This document shows, piece by piece, positions 44,356 through 55,184 of a stretch of 64,000 nt of DNA. The position numbers and the translations under genes are program-made. Numbering within the stretch: the first letter of the stretch is position 1; the number at the start of each line of letters is the position of its first letter. Source of the stretch: Rhodanobacter sp. DHB23 (GTDB taxonomy: Bacteria; Pseudomonadota; Gammaproteobacteria; Xanthomonadales; Rhodanobacteraceae); NCBI RefSeq assembly GCF_014842975.1, contig NZ_JACYXK010000022.1:1-64000 (forward strand). Direction: 5' to 3'. The notes beneath the pieces were generated by a model. The model was not told the origin of the DNA. It did not search any database and worked only from the letters and a program-made list of their open reading frames with translations.

Positions 44356-47121
44356 CTAATGCGCCTCGTCCCAGTTTGCGCCTGTCCCCACTTCGACCAG
44401 CAGCGGCACGGCCAGCTGCGCGGCGCCCTGCATGCGTTCGCGCACCGCTTCGCGTACCTCGTCGACCGCGTCGGCACGCACCTCGAATACCAGTTCGTCG
44501 TGCACCTGCATCAGCATGTGGGCGTCGTCGCGCTCCTTGAGCCATGTGGCCACGGCGATCATCGCCCGCTTGATGATGTCGGCCGCGCTGCCCTGCATCG
44601 GCGCGTTCACCGCGGCGCGTTCGGCGCCGGCACGGTGGGCCTGGTTGCGGGACTGCAGGTTCTCCAGGTACAGGCGGCGGCCGAAGATGGTCTCCACGTA
44701 GCCGTCGCGGTGCGCCTGCGCGCGGGTGGCTTCCATGAAGGCATGCACGCCGGGATAGCGCGCGAAGTAGCGCGCCATGTAGTCGCTGGCCTCGCCGCGG
44801 TCGATGCCGAGCTGGCGGGCGAGGCCGAACGCGCTCATGCCGTACATCAGGCCGAAATTGATCGCCTTGGCGGCGCGGCGCTGTTCCTTGCTCACTTCGT
44901 CCAGGGCGACGCCGAACACCTCGGCGGCGGTGGCGCGATGCACGTCGCCGCCTTCGTGGAAGGCCTTGAGCAGGCCTTCGTCGCCGGACAGGTGGGCCAT
45001 GATGCGCAGTTCGATCTGCGAGTAGTCGGCCGCCATCACCTTCCAGCCCGGCGGCGCGATGAAGGCTTGGCGGATGCGCCGGCCTTCCTCGGTGCGCACC
45101 GGGATGTTCTGCAGATTCGGGTCGGTGGAGGAAATGCGTCCGGTGGCTACCGCGCCCTGATGGTAGCTGGTGTGCACGCGGCCGGTGCGCGGGTTCACCG
45201 TGCCGGCCAGCTTGTCGGTATACGTGGAGCGCAGCTTGGCCAGTCCGCGGTAGTCGAGGATCAGCCTGGGCAAGGCGTGTGCATCGGCGATCGCCTCGAG
45301 CGCCTCCTCATTGGTCGAGGGCTGACCGGTGGGCGTCTTGAGTTTCGCGGGCAGGCCCAGCTCGTCGAACAGGATCGCCTGCAGTTGCTTGGGCGAGTCG
45401 AGGTTGAATTCGCGTCCGGCTTCGCGGTACGCCAGTTGCTGCAGTTCCAGCATGCGCTTGCCCAGCTGCTGGCTTTGCTTGCGCAGTTCGTCCACGTCGA
45501 TCAGCACGCCGCGCTGCTCCATGCCTGCCAGCACGGGTATCAGCGGGATCTCGATGTCCTCGTACACCGAACGCAGGCTGGGTACTCTCTCCAGCTGCGG
45601 CCACAGCGCGTGGTGCAGGCGCAGGGTGACGTCGGCGTCCTCGGCGGCGTAGCGGCAGGCGGTGTCCAGGTCCACCTGCGAGAACGAGATCTGCTTCGCG
45701 CCCTTGCCGGCCACTTCCTCGTACTTCACGGTGTCGTAGCCGAGGTAGCGTTTCGCCAGCGAATCCATGTCGTGGCGCGTGGCGGTCGCGTTCCACACGT
45801 AGGATTCCAGCATGGTGTCGTGGCGCACGCCCTGCACGGCGATGCCGTAGTGCGACAGGATGTTGATGTCGTACTTCGCGTGCTGGCCAAGCTTGGGGCG
45901 GCTCGCGTCCTCGAACACGGGCTTGAGCGCGGACAGCACCGCATCGCGGGGAAGCTGCGCGGGCGCGCCGGGGTAATCGTGCGCCAGCGGGATGTAGCAG
46001 GCCTTGCCCGGTTCCACCGCGAGGCTGAGGCCGACGATGTCGGCCAGCATCGGATCCAGTGCCGTGGTCTCGGTGTCGAAGGCGATCAGCGGGGCGTCGC
46101 GCAGCTTTTCCAGCCATGCGTCGAGCTGCGGTTGCGTGGTGACGAGTTCGTATTCGCCTGACGCCGCGAGGTCGAAGCCCCTCTCCCCCCGGGAGAGGGG
46201 GTGGGGTGAGGGTTCGGTGTCGCCTCGCGCTTCGGTCGCACCCTCACCCCCGGCCCCTCTCCCGGGGGGAGGGGGGAGCGGATTTTCGAGATCCTTCAGC
46301 GCTGCCTTGAATTCGTAGCGCGCGTACAGCTCACGCAGTGCATCGGTATCGGCATCGCGCATCGCGAGGTCAGCAGGCTTCTGATCCAGCGCCACATCGG
46401 TCTTGATCGTCACCAGCGCACGCGACAGCGGCAGCTGCGGCAGGGCTTCGCGCAGGCTCTCGCCGATCTTGCCGCCGACCTTGTCCGCATTCGTGATCAC
46501 GCCGTCCAGCGAGCCATATTCGGCGATCCATTTCGCGGCGGTCTTGGGGCCGCACTTGGGCACGCCGGGCACGTTGTCCACGCTGTCGCCGACCAGGGTG
46601 AGGTAGTCGACGATGCGTTCCGGCGGCACGCCGAATTTTTCCTCGACGCCGGCGCGGTCCATCGTGGTGTTGGTCATGGTGTTGACCAGGGTGACGCCGG
46701 GGCCGACCAGTTGCGCCATGTCCTTGTCGCCGGTGGAGATCTCCACCTCGATGCCGGCCTGCTGCGCCTGCACGGCGAGCGTGCCGATCACGTCGTCGGC
46801 TTCCACGCCGCCCACGCGCAGGATCGGGAAGCCCAGCGCGCCCACGATCGCCAGCATCGGCTCGACCTGCGCGCGCAGGTCGGCCGGCATCGGCGGACGG
46901 TTCGCCTTGTAGTGCTCGTACATCTCGTCGCGGAAGGTGGGGCCGGAGGCGTCGCTGACGAAGGCGACGTAGTCGGGCCTGGCCTTCAGCGTGGAGCGCA
47001 GCATGTTGACCACGCCGAACAGCGCGCCGGTGGGTTCGCCCTGCGCGTTGGTCAGCGGCGGCAGCGCGTGGAAGGCGCGGTAGAGATACGAGGATCCGTC
47101 GATCAGGATGAGCTTGGGCAT
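44356..47121 (-). CDS. polA: DNA polymerase I with an in-frame repeat insertion
   Basis: 921-residue repair and Okazaki-processing polymerase. The 5' nuclease domain spans 1 to ~275 (LILIDGSSYLYRAFHA; GGVEADDVIGTLA). The 3'-5' exonuclease begins FDTETTALDP near 345. Polymerase motifs A (VMAADYSQIELRIMAHLSGD), B (RRAAKAINFGLMYG) and C (QVHDELVFEV) are intact. Residues ~279-314 come from a family 2 repeat (46180-46283) read in frame, in the linker between the nuclease and exonuclease domains. That insertion is the only oddity. Confidence 0.96.
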   Translation of the reverse strand: MPKLILIDGSSYLYRAFHALPPLTNAQGEPTGALFGVVNMLRSTLKARPDYVAFVSDASGPTFRDEMYEHYKANRPPMPADLRAQVEPMLAIVGALGFPILRVGGVEADDVIGTLAVQAQQAGIEVEISTGDKDMAQLVGPGVTLVNTMTNTTMDRAGVEEKFGVPPERIVDYLTLVGDSVDNVPGVPKCGPKTAAKWIAEYGSLDGVITNADKVGGKIGESLREALPQLPLSRALVTIKTDVALDQKPADLAMRDADTDALRELYARYEFKAALKDLENPLPPPPGRGAGGEGATEARGDTEPSPHPLSRGERGFDLAASGEYELVTTQPQLDAWLEKLRDAPLIAFDTETTALDPMLADIVGLSLAVEPGKACYIPLAHDYPGAPAQLPRDAVLSALKPVFEDASRPKLGQHAKYDINILSHYGIAVQGVRHDTMLESYVWNATATRHDMDSLAKRYLGYDTVKYEEVAGKGAKQISFSQVDLDTACRYAAEDADVTLRLHHALWPQLERVPSLRSVYEDIEIPLIPVLAGMEQRGVLIDVDELRKQSQQLGKRMLELQQLAYREAGREFNLDSPKQLQAILFDELGLPAKLKTPTGQPSTNEEALEAIADAHALPRLILDYRGLAKLRSTYTDKLAGTVNPRTGRVHTSYHQGAVATGRISSTDPNLQNIPVRTEEGRRIRQAFIAPPGWKVMAADYSQIELRIMAHLSGDEGLLKAFHEGGDVHRATAAEVFGVALDEVSKEQRRAAKAINFGLMYGMSAFGLARQLGIDRGEASDYMARYFARYPGVHAFMEATRAQAHRDGYVETIFGRRLYLENLQSRNQAHRAGAERAAVNAPMQGSAADIIKRAMIAVATWLKERDDAHMLMQVHDELVFEVRADAVDEVREAVRERMQGAAQLAVPLLVEVGTGANWDEAH
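46180..46283. repeat. Family 2 palindromic repeat inside polA
   Basis: Arms CCCTCTCCCCCCGGGAGAGG and CCCCTCTCCCGGGGGGAGG, with inner GGTGAGGGTTCGG and CGCACCCTCACCCC. It is read in frame in polA as a Pro/Gly/Glu-rich stretch. It resembles the copy in uvrD. Confidence 0.88.
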
Positions 47122-47214
47122 GCGCGCATTCTTGCATGTGGCGCGTGCGGGCGCGGTTCACGGGAAGGCAGTGGTCGCGCTGTTATGCTTCGTGCCTCTT
47201 TCGAGGTTGCTGCC

Positions 47215-47766
47215 ATGAAAACCGCCACCTGCCTGCTTGCTATCTCTGCCTTCGTCGCGCTGCCGGTCTGGGCGCAATCCACCAGCAGCCAGTCGCCGCA
47301 GTTCGCCCCGGTACCGCCGCCGCCGGGCATGAACGATCCGGGCGTGAAGGCGGTGGCGCCGCCTGCCCAGCCCGCGCCGTCGAGTACCAGCGGCAGCACG
47401 CCGGCCGAAGTCACCGCCACCCCGGTTCCCGGCAAGCCGATTCCCCTGCCTGCGATGCCGGGCGACAAGGGCGCGCCGAAGATGGCCAGGGGCGATTCGC
47501 CGGCGGACGATGTCAGCGTGCGCACCGAGGGCGATGCGGTGTACCAGGAATACCGCCGGGGTGGCCGCGTCTACATGGTGGTGGTCACGCAGAAGAGCGG
47601 TCTGTCCTATACCTACATGGTGGACAGCGACGGCACGATGCGCGCCACCGATGGCGCGCCGCCGGTGCGGCCGGTGATGTACAAGATCCTGGAGTGGGGC
47701 AAGAGCAAGCCGGCCGAGTCCGGGGACGAGTCCCAGGACAGCGGCTCGCAGGACGGCGCGCATTGA
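47215..47766 (+). CDS. DUF2782-like exported protein
   Basis: 183 residues. A signal peptide (1-21, ending PVWAQS) is followed by a long Pro/Ala-rich section (to ~100), then a compact domain with VYQEYRRGGRVYMVVVTQKSG and a YMVDSDGTM hairpin, typical of DUF2782 proteins that sit divergently beside polA in many gammaproteobacteria. The function is unknown. The C-terminus is acidic and low-complexity. Its start is 94 bases from that of polA. Confidence 0.82.
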   Translation: MKTATCLLAISAFVALPVWAQSTSSQSPQFAPVPPPPGMNDPGVKAVAPPAQPAPSSTSGSTPAEVTATPVPGKPIPLPAMPGDKGAPKMARGDSPADDVSVRTEGDAVYQEYRRGGRVYMVVVTQKSGLSYTYMVDSDGTMRATDGAPPVRPVMYKILEWGKSKPAESGDESQDSGSQDGAH

Positions 47767-47844
47767 TGCGTCGTGCGGGTGAGCGGAATGGCTCTCCCGC
47801 GTCCTCCTTTCCTGCTGGGAAGAGGGGCTGGCGATAGGGGGTTT

Positions 47845-47865
47845 GAAGGCGGCTTCGCCGCCTTC
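47845..47865. terminator. Hairpin after the DUF2782 gene
   Basis: GAAGGCGGC, loop TTC, GCCGCCTTC: a perfect 9-bp stem between convergent genes, without a T tract. Confidence 0.5.
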
Positions 47866-47886
47866 AGTGATGGAGTGCCAAATTTG

Positions 47887-47911
47887 TTTCAGGCACTTTC
47901 AGTGCCTGAAA
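47887..47911 (-). terminator. Hairpin spanning the purH stop
   Basis: TTTCAGGCAC, loop, GTGCCTGAAA: a 10-bp stem. The purH TGA (47899-47901) lies in the loop, so the last codons of purH form one arm. It is followed on the minus strand by CAAATTTGG, not a clean T run. Confidence 0.6.
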
Positions 47912-49509
47912 TGCCGCATCCCGGTGAACACCATCGCCATGCCGTGTTCGTCGGCGGCGGCGATCACCTCGGCGTCGCGCATCGAGCCGCCGGGCTGGAT
48001 CACCGCGGCGATGCCCGCCGCCGCCGCGGCATCGATGCCGTCGCGGAACGGGAAGAAGGCGTCGCTCGCCATCACCGAGCCGCGCACCTCCAGTTTTTCG
48101 TCGGCGGCCTTGATGCCGGCGATCTTCGCGCTGTACACGCGGCTCATCTGCCCGGCGCCGATGCCGATGGTCTGGCGGTCCTTCGCATAGACGATGGCAT
48201 TGGACTTCACGAACTTCGCCACCTTCCACGCGAAGATCAGGTCGTCGATCTGCGCGGGCGTGGGCGCCACCCTGGTCACGACCTTCAGGTCCTCGGCCTT
48301 CACCATGCCGGTGTCGGCGCCCTGGATCAGCAGGCCGGAGCCCACGCGCTTGACGTTGTTGCCGGGGTGCGCGGCGACCAGGTCGGTGCCCGGCGGCACC
48401 GGGATTTCCAGCACGCGCACATTGCCTTTCCTGGCGAACGCCTTCAGCGCATCGTCGCTGTACGCGGGCGCCAGCACCACCTCGACGAACTGCCGCGACA
48501 CGATGGCCTGCGCGGTGGCGCCGTCGAGCTCGCGGTTGAACGCGATGATGCCGCCGAAGGCCGAGGTGGGGTCGGTCTGGTAGGCGAGGTCGTAGGCCTT
48601 GCCGATGCCGTCCAGGCTCACCGCCACGCCGCAGGGGTTGGCGTGCTTGACGATCACGCAGGCGGGCTTGGTGAAGCTGCGCACGCACTCCCACGCGGCG
48701 TCGGCATCGGCGATGTTGTTGAACGAGAGCTCCTTGCCCTGCAATTGCACGAAGGTGGCCAGCGTGCCCGGCGCGGGGTACAGGTCGCGATAGAAAGCGG
48801 CGGCCTGGTGCGGGTTCTCGCCGTAGCGCAGGTCCATCACCTTGACGAAGCGACCGTTGGCCTGTGCGGGGAAGGCCTCGTGGCCGGCGATGGCCTCCTG
48901 CGCTTCGTCCAGCTTGAGGCCCGAGAGGTAGTCGCTGATCGCGCCGTCGTAGTTGGCCACGTTGTTGAACGCGGCGACCGACAGCTGGAAGCGCGTGGCG
49001 CGCGAAAGCCCGCCGTGCTGCTCGATCTCGGCGAGCGCGGCCGCGTACTGGTCCGGGGAGGTGAGCACGCCCACGTCGTTCCAGTTCTTTGCCGCCGAGC
49101 GCAGCATCGCCGGGCCACCGATGTCGATGTTCTCGATGGCGTCCTCCAGCGTGCAGCCCGGCCTGGCGACGGTGGCCTCGAACGGGTAGAGGTTGAGCAC
49201 CAGCAGGTCGATGGGCTGGATGCCCAGCTCCGCCATCACCGCGTCGTCGGTGCCACGCCGGCCGAGCAGGCCGCCGTGCACCTTGGGGTGCAGGGTCTTC
49301 ACGCGGCCGTCCATGATCTCGGGGAAGCCGGTGACGTCGCTGACGTCCTTCACCGCGATGCCGGCGTCGCGCAGCGCCTTTGCACTGCCGCCGGTGGAGA
49401 GCAGCTCCACGCCCCGGGCGGCGAGGCGTTGGCCCAGCTCGATCAGGCCGGTCTTGTCGGAAACGCTGAGCAGGGCGCGGCGGACGGGGACGACGGCGGG
49501 GGCGGGCAT
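47899..49509 (-). CDS. purH: Bifunctional AICAR formyltransferase/IMP cyclohydrolase
   Basis: 536-residue enzyme of the last two steps of IMP synthesis. The N-terminal MGS-like cyclohydrolase domain has [20 protein letters not shown] and [13 protein letters not shown]. The C-terminal transformylase has the catalytic Lys-His pair in VKHANPCG and ends TGMRHFRH, the usual terminus. It is followed upstream by fis on the same strand, as in other xanthomonads. Confidence 0.97.
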   Translation of the reverse strand: MPAPAVVPVRRALLSVSDKTGLIELGQRLAARGVELLSTGGSAKALRDAGIAVKDVSDVTGFPEIMDGRVKTLHPKVHGGLLGRRGTDDAVMAELGIQPIDLLVLNLYPFEATVARPGCTLEDAIENIDIGGPAMLRSAAKNWNDVGVLTSPDQYAAALAEIEQHGGLSRATRFQLSVAAFNNVANYDGAISDYLSGLKLDEAQEAIAGHEAFPAQANGRFVKVMDLRYGENPHQAAAFYRDLYPAPGTLATFVQLQGKELSFNNIADADAAWECVRSFTKPACVIVKHANPCGVAVSLDGIGKAYDLAYQTDPTSAFGGIIAFNRELDGATAQAIVSRQFVEVVLAPAYSDDALKAFARKGNVRVLEIPVPPGTDLVAAHPGNNVKRVGSGLLIQGADTGMVKAEDLKVVTRVAPTPAQIDDLIFAWKVAKFVKSNAIVYAKDRQTIGIGAGQMSRVYSAKIAGIKAADEKLEVRGSVMASDAFFPFRDGIDAAAAAGIAAVIQPGGSMRDAEVIAAADEHGMAMVFTGMRHFRH

Positions 49510-49589
49510 GGCGGCTTCCTGACGGGAAAGCCGCGAATTATAGCCCAGTCGGCGGCGCGGCCGTCTTTTGGACGGCCAAACGCGGCGGA

Positions 49590-49877
49590 TTACAGCAGGC
49601 CGTGCGCGGCCAGCTTCTTGCGCAGGGTGGCGCGGTTGATGCCCAGCGCCACGGCGGCGCGGCTCTGGTTGCCGTCATGGAACGCCAGGACCTCGCGCAG
49701 CAGCGGGCCTTCCACCTCGTGGATCACCAGCGCGTGCAGGCCTTCGCCGCAGTCCGCGTCGCCGAGGTCGGCGAGGTAGCGGCGCACGGTGCGGCTGACG
49801 CATTCGCCAAGCGCACTCTGCGACGCGACCGGGCGGTTGGCCTCGGCGGTTGGCAATCTCACGGCGTTCACTGACAT
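49590..49877 (-). CDS. fis: Fis-family DNA-binding protein
   Basis: 95-residue nucleoid-associated factor, near the 98 residues of E. coli Fis. The C-terminal helix-turn-helix reads [20 protein letters not shown], and [16 protein letters not shown] gives the preceding dimer helices. The frame is open upstream, so ATG 49877 ([10 protein letters not shown]) is chosen from family length. It lies between DUF3426 and purH genes, a conserved order. Confidence 0.92.
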   Translation of the reverse strand: MSVNAVRLPTAEANRPVASQSALGECVSRTVRRYLADLGDADCGEGLHALVIHEVEGPLLREVLAFHDGNQSRAAVALGINRATLRKKLAAHGLL

Positions 49878-50058
49878 TTCCCTCGGCGCGTCTCGTGCGG
49901 CTGCGTGGGCCGCTGTTCTGATGGTCCTGCGCGACCGCATCGGCGATCGTCCCGTGCATGCTGCTGGCGGTGCGCGGGACGGGTGAGTCTACCCGTGTGG
50001 GTCGCGGATTTTAAGTGCCGCGTCTGTCCGGCGCGTATCGCAGGCAGCCTGCGGCGCG

Positions 50059-50907
50059 CTATTCGAAATCGAACTGGTAGGCAACCGCCGCCTCGCCGGG
50101 ATCCTGCACTTCCAGCAGCAATGCCGTGGTGGCGCCGGGCGCGAGCCCGTGGCTCAGCACGACGGGATCGTCGAGATAGTCGGTGGGCAGCAGGCGGCGC
50201 ATCGACAGCCGATGGCCCTGTGCATCCGACAGGGTGACCACCACCACCGGCCAGGGCTGGGCGAACGCCGCGTCGTTGCGCAGACTGAGGCTGATCATCA
50301 GCGCATTCGCGGCGTTCGGATGCGTTTCGACGTTGCTGGCGAGCAGGCGCAACTGCTTCGGCGCGGCGACCAGCGGCAGGCGGCAGCCCAGCGCGTCGCA
50401 GGCGCCGCGCAGCAAGCCGCCGGCGAGCGGGGTACGGACCAGGTCGTCGCGATCGATCCACGCCACTTCGCCGGCGAGTGCGATGGCCAGCGCGACGCAG
50501 ACCAGTACCCAGGGCCAACGCCGTTGCCGGTCGGCATCGCGTGCCGCACGGGGCCTGCGTCCGGTTCGCGGCGGCTTGTGCTTGCGCGATTTCATCGCGA
50601 AGCGTGGCGCGAATACCAGTTGCGAGAAGTCTTCCGCCGCCGCGGCAGGCGCCGCTTCCGCCACCACGACAGGTTCGGGTGCGGGGCGTTGCGGGCGATA
50701 CACCACCAGCTCGATGCGCGGCGGCGCCAGCGCCTGCTCGTTCAGCGGCATTTCCCGGAACGGCTCCGGCGGCAACTGTTCGCTGAGCGTGGCGAGGCTG
50801 TCGAAGCCGGCGCCGCAATGCCCGCACAACACGTAGCCGTGCGCCTGCACCAGCGCTTGCGCGCCGAGCGAGAATACGGACAGGCACTCAGGACATTGCG
50901 CGTACAT
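50059..50907 (-). CDS. Zinc-ribbon DUF3426 membrane protein
   Basis: 282 residues. An N-terminal MJ0042-type zinc ribbon has Cys5, Cys8, Cys28 and Cys31 (CPEC, CGHC). A proline-rich, basic cytoplasmic linker comes next, then one membrane helix (about 130-150, PWVLVCVALAIALAGEV) and a C-terminal DUF3426 beta domain. The function is unknown; the family is linked to prmA and fis in many proteobacteria. Confidence 0.88.
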   Translation of the reverse strand: MYAQCPECLSVFSLGAQALVQAHGYVLCGHCGAGFDSLATLSEQLPPEPFREMPLNEQALAPPRIELVVYRPQRPAPEPVVVAEAAPAAAAEDFSQLVFAPRFAMKSRKHKPPRTGRRPRAARDADRQRRWPWVLVCVALAIALAGEVAWIDRDDLVRTPLAGGLLRGACDALGCRLPLVAAPKQLRLLASNVETHPNAANALMISLSLRNDAAFAQPWPVVVVTLSDAQGHRLSMRRLLPTDYLDDPVVLSHGLAPGATTALLLEVQDPGEAAVAYQFDFE

Positions 50908-51007
50908 GCGGTGCGTCGCGTTGAACGAGCCGCAAGCTTAGCAGGGGATGTGCGGGAGCCAGTTCACTCTCCCTGCGGGCCGCATGGATATGGCGGTGAA
51001 CCGGCGT

Positions 51008-51907
51008 TTAGCCGTGGCGATGCCCGCTGATGCGCACCCAGCCGTCGTGGATGTCCACGCGCAATGCGTCGAACCATTCGGCGTAGCGCGCCAGCAGTTC
51101 GTCCTGCTGGCCGTCGAGGATGCCGGAGATCGCGAACGGTGCGCCGGGCTTCGCCGCCGCCGCGAACACCGGCGCGAGTTCGCCCAGCGGGCCGGCGAGG
51201 ATGTTCGCCACGAACACGTCGGCGGCGGCCCTGGGTTCGTCACCCGGCAGGTGGACGTCGAGGCGTTCCGCCACGCCGTTGCGCCCGGCGTTGTCGCGCG
51301 AGGCGAGCAGCGCCTGCGGATCGTTGTCCACGCCGACGGCATGCGCGGCGCCGAGCTTGAGTGCGGCGATGGCGAGGATGCCCGAACCGCAGCCGTAGTC
51401 GATCACCGACTTGCCGGCGAGCTCGAGCCCGTCCAGCCATTCCAGGCACAGCGCGGTGGTGGGGTGCGTGCCACTGCCGAAGGCGAGGCCGGGATCGAGG
51501 CGCACTACCACGCATGTGTCGTCCATGGGTGGCTCGATGTTCCACGGGTAGATCCACAGCCGCCGTCCGAACGACATCGGCTGGTACTGATCCATCCACA
51601 CGCGCTCCCAGTCCTGGTCTTCCACTTCGCGGAAGCCCAGCTGATCGGGCTCCAGCCACGGCAGCAGTTCGCCCAGCGCGGCGGCGAGGCCGCGTCGATC
51701 CGCGTGTTCGTCGAACAGCGCGTTCAAGGTGATCGTGGGCCACAGCGGCAGCTCGCCCACGCCCGGCTCGAAGATCGCCTGCTCGTCCGGCGTCTCCGCA
51801 TCGGCGTCGCGCAGCGTGATCGACAGCGCGCCGAGATCCTCCAATGCCTCCTCGGCGCGAGGCTGCTGTTCGAGGCGGGTGGTGAGGGAGAGTTCGAGGA
51901 AGGGCAT
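51008..51907 (-). CDS. prmA: Ribosomal protein L11 methyltransferase
   Basis: 299-residue SAM-dependent enzyme that trimethylates ribosomal protein L11. The N-terminal substrate domain starts MPFLELSLTT. The methyltransferase domain has FGSGTHPTTALCLEWLDG, VIDYGCGSGILAIAALKLGA and FVANILAGPL, the family's N-P/I-L motif. The frame stays open upstream through a repeat, so ATG 51907 is chosen by homology. Confidence 0.96.
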   Translation of the reverse strand: MPFLELSLTTRLEQQPRAEEALEDLGALSITLRDADAETPDEQAIFEPGVGELPLWPTITLNALFDEHADRRGLAAALGELLPWLEPDQLGFREVEDQDWERVWMDQYQPMSFGRRLWIYPWNIEPPMDDTCVVVRLDPGLAFGSGTHPTTALCLEWLDGLELAGKSVIDYGCGSGILAIAALKLGAAHAVGVDNDPQALLASRDNAGRNGVAERLDVHLPGDEPRAAADVFVANILAGPLGELAPVFAAAAKPGAPFAISGILDGQQDELLARYAEWFDALRVDIHDGWVRISGHRHG

Positions 51908-51921
51908 GGCGTCGGCTTCAC

Positions 51922-52052
51922 TCCCTCTCCCCTGCGGGGAGAGGGTTGGGGTGAGGGGTGTTCTGGCGATGGAGTTTGAATGAGCGGGCTTTGTTCTGGG
52001 CCTGTCGCAAGCCCCGTCCCCTCTCCTCAATCCTCCCCCCAGAGGGGAGAGG
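51922..52052. repeat. Family 2-like CCCTCTCCCC palindromic repeat, copy 6
   Basis: Starts CTCCCTCTCCCCTGCGGGG and ends CCCCCCAGAGGGGAGAGGAGG, with a diverged middle. It fills most of the prmA-accC gap. Confidence 0.75.
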
Positions 52053-52076
52053 AGGCGAACGCGAACAGCGCGGTAC

Positions 52077-53447
<1,371 letters not shown>

Positions 53448-53476
53448 GGGATTCGGGATTCGGGATTCGGGATTCG
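53448..53476. repeat. Family 3 ATTCGGG repeat, left end of the accB-accC unit
   Basis: Four tandem GGGATTC units that touch the accC start codon. They are the inverted counterpart of the block at 53863-53894. Confidence 0.88.
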
Positions 53477-53503
53477 AAAAAGCGGGCACTGGCGTGGCAT
53501 CGG

Positions 53504-53881
53504 TCATTCCTCGCGGGATTGAACGGAGCGGATGAGTGCGTTCAACTTGGCGAAGACGCGATCCAGCAGATCCGCTGTTTCAGGCGGAACCTTGGCGTAG
53601 TCGAGGCGCTCGGCGATATGCAATTGCGTGTCCAGTTCGGAAAGCGAGCCACGGGCAATGGAAAGGAAGCGCAGGTACTCCGGCGTCGATTTTCGCGCGA
53701 CACCCTCGGCGATGTTCGAGGGTACGCTGATTGCGGCGCGACGCAGTTGGGCGGTGAGGGCGAAGCGTTCATCGTCCGGGAAGCCATGACTCAGCCGGTA
53801 AATCGCTTCGACGAGATCCATCGCATCGCGCCACACCTCAAGCTGCTGGTGTGGCCGCTTTGCCGAATCCCGAATCCCCAT
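53504..53881 (-). CDS. Four-helix-bundle protein (S23/IVP family) inside a repeat unit
   Basis: 125 residues of the 23S rRNA intervening-sequence / four-helix-bundle family (TIGR02436-type, related in fold to DGR Avd proteins). The family core is clear: [56 protein letters not shown]. Members in rRNA inserts and as lone genes have no settled function. ATG 53881 lies inside the flanking ATTCGGG repeat, so the first ~6 residues (MGIRDS) come from it. A TTG at 53905 would extend it into accB. It interrupts the accB-accC operon on the same strand and so may be co-transcribed. Confidence 0.85.
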   Translation of the reverse strand: MGIRDSAKRPHQQLEVWRDAMDLVEAIYRLSHGFPDDERFALTAQLRRAAISVPSNIAEGVARKSTPEYLRFLSIARGSLSELDTQLHIAERLDYAKVPPETADLLDRVFAKLNALIRSVQSREE

Positions 53882-53894
53882 TCCCGAATCCCGG
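53863..53894. repeat. Family 3 ATTCGGG repeat, right end of the accB-accC unit
   Basis: CCGAATCCCGAATCCCC then ATTCCCGAATCCCGG: inverted copies of the left-end units. It ends 3 bases from the accB stop and carries the start codon of the four-helix-bundle gene. Confidence 0.88.
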
Positions 53895-53897
53895 CTC

Positions 53898-54359
53898 TCA
53901 GGCAATCACGAACATCGGCTGGTCGAATTCGACCGACTGGCTGTTGTCGACCAGGATCGCCTGGATCGTGCCGGACACGTCGGCCTCGATCTGGTTGAAC
54001 ATCTTCATCGCCTCGATGATGCCCAGCGTGTCGCCGGCCTTCACCTGCTGGCCCACCTTGGCCAGCGCAGGGGCGCCAGGCGTGGCGGAGGCATAGAAAG
54101 TGCCGACCATCGGCGCCTTCACCACGTGGCCGGCGGGCAGGCCGCTGACGGCAGGGGCGGCTTCGACAGCGGCGACCGGTGCGGGTGCTGCCGCCACCGG
54201 CGCGGGGACCACGGCGACCGGTGCGGGCGCGGCGACGGCCACGCCGCCCTTGGGTACGCGTGACAGGCGCACCACTTCCTCGCCTTCCTTGATTTCCAGT
54301 TCGGCGAGGTTGGATTCCTCGAGCAGGTCGATCAGCTTCTTGATCTTGCGCAGATCCAT
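53898..54359 (-). CDS. accB: Biotin carboxyl carrier protein of acetyl-CoA carboxylase
   Basis: 153 residues. An N-terminal helix ([16 protein letters not shown]) is followed by an Ala/Pro/Val-rich flexible linker (about 40-72) and a biotinyl domain. Biotin attaches at Lys119 in [13 protein letters not shown], where E. coli has EAMKMMNQIEA. The domain starts [12 protein letters not shown], which includes the thumb. It is followed by the inserted four-helix-bundle gene, then accC. Confidence 0.97.
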   Translation of the reverse strand: MDLRKIKKLIDLLEESNLAELEIKEGEEVVRLSRVPKGGVAVAAPAPVAVVPAPVAAAPAPVAAVEAAPAVSGLPAGHVVKAPMVGTFYASATPGAPALAKVGQQVKAGDTLGIIEAMKMFNQIEADVSGTIQAILVDNSQSVEFDQPMFVIA

Positions 54360-54415
54360 GGGATGGCCTTCATGTCATGGGCCGCCTTGGGCGGCCGGAA
54401 AGGAAAAGGGGTGGT

Positions 54416-54859
54416 TCAGCGTGGCGCCAGCCGGGCGACGGCGGCGTCCAATGCCAGGCGGTAGCTGTCGGCGCCGAAACCGCAGATCACGCCGACCGCG
54501 ATGTCGGCCAGATACGAGTGGTGCCGGAACGGTTCGCGGGCGTGCACGTTGGACAGGTGCACCTCGATCAACGGAATCGCCACCGCCGAGAACGCGTCGC
54601 GCAGCGCGATGCTGGTGTGGGTGAGTGCGCCGGCGTTGCACAGGATCATCGCCACCTGTTCGTCGCGTGCCTGGTGCACGCGGCCGATCAGCTCGTGCTC
54701 GGCATTGGACTGGAACCATGCCAGTTCATGCCCGGCGGCTTGCGCTTGCGCGGCCAGCCGGCCGTTGATGTCGGCCAGTGTGTCGCTGCCGTAGATGGTC
54801 GGCTCGCGTGCGCCCAGCAGGTTGAGATTGGGTCCGTGCAGAACCAGGATCTTGGCCAC
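54416..54859 (-). CDS. aroQ: Type II 3-dehydroquinate dehydratase
   Basis: 147-residue flavodoxin-like enzyme that forms 3-dehydroshikimate in the shikimate pathway. [20 protein letters not shown] carries the catalytic tyrosine (Tyr23); [32 protein letters not shown] with the catalytic histidine, and [11 protein letters not shown] are typical. The start is GTG 54859, with AAGG 7 nt before. It lies 56 bases upstream of accB, as in many gammaproteobacteria. Confidence 0.96.
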   Translation of the reverse strand: MAKILVLHGPNLNLLGAREPTIYGSDTLADINGRLAAQAQAAGHELAWFQSNAEHELIGRVHQARDEQVAMILCNAGALTHTSIALRDAFSAVAIPLIEVHLSNVHAREPFRHHSYLADIAVGVICGFGADSYRLALDAAVARLAPR

Positions 54860-55184
54860 GCCATGCCTTCGACGACGTCCGGACGACCCGGAACGGGGCG
54901 CAGTGTGCGCGCTGTTGCCGATGTTGTCCAGTTCGGCGCAGATCGGCGATGTTCGATGGAGAAGCCGTGCGTCGGCGTATGTGTGGGTGTGACTCTTGCG
55001 ATCATCCCAGATCGCGGAGATCAAGCGGGTGACTGTTCATGACCGCACTTTTCATTAGTCCTTGCGATCATCCGTGATCGCGAAGATCACACGGGCGGCC
55101 ATCCGTGGCCGCACTTTTCACTTGGCTCTTGCGATCATCCCTGATCGCGAAGATCACATGGGCGGCCATCCATGGCCGCACTTT
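54860..55184. other. Intergenic region filled by tandem family 4 repeats
   Basis: 325 bases between the tlpA-like gene and aroQ on the minus strand. More than half is the three-unit tandem repeat. The remainder should contain the aroQ-accBC promoter. No gene is seen. Confidence 0.6.

Noticed and set aside
53448-53897. Insertion sequence with a transposase
   Set aside because: The only gene in the unit is a four-helix-bundle protein; no transposase motif and no clear target duplication are seen.
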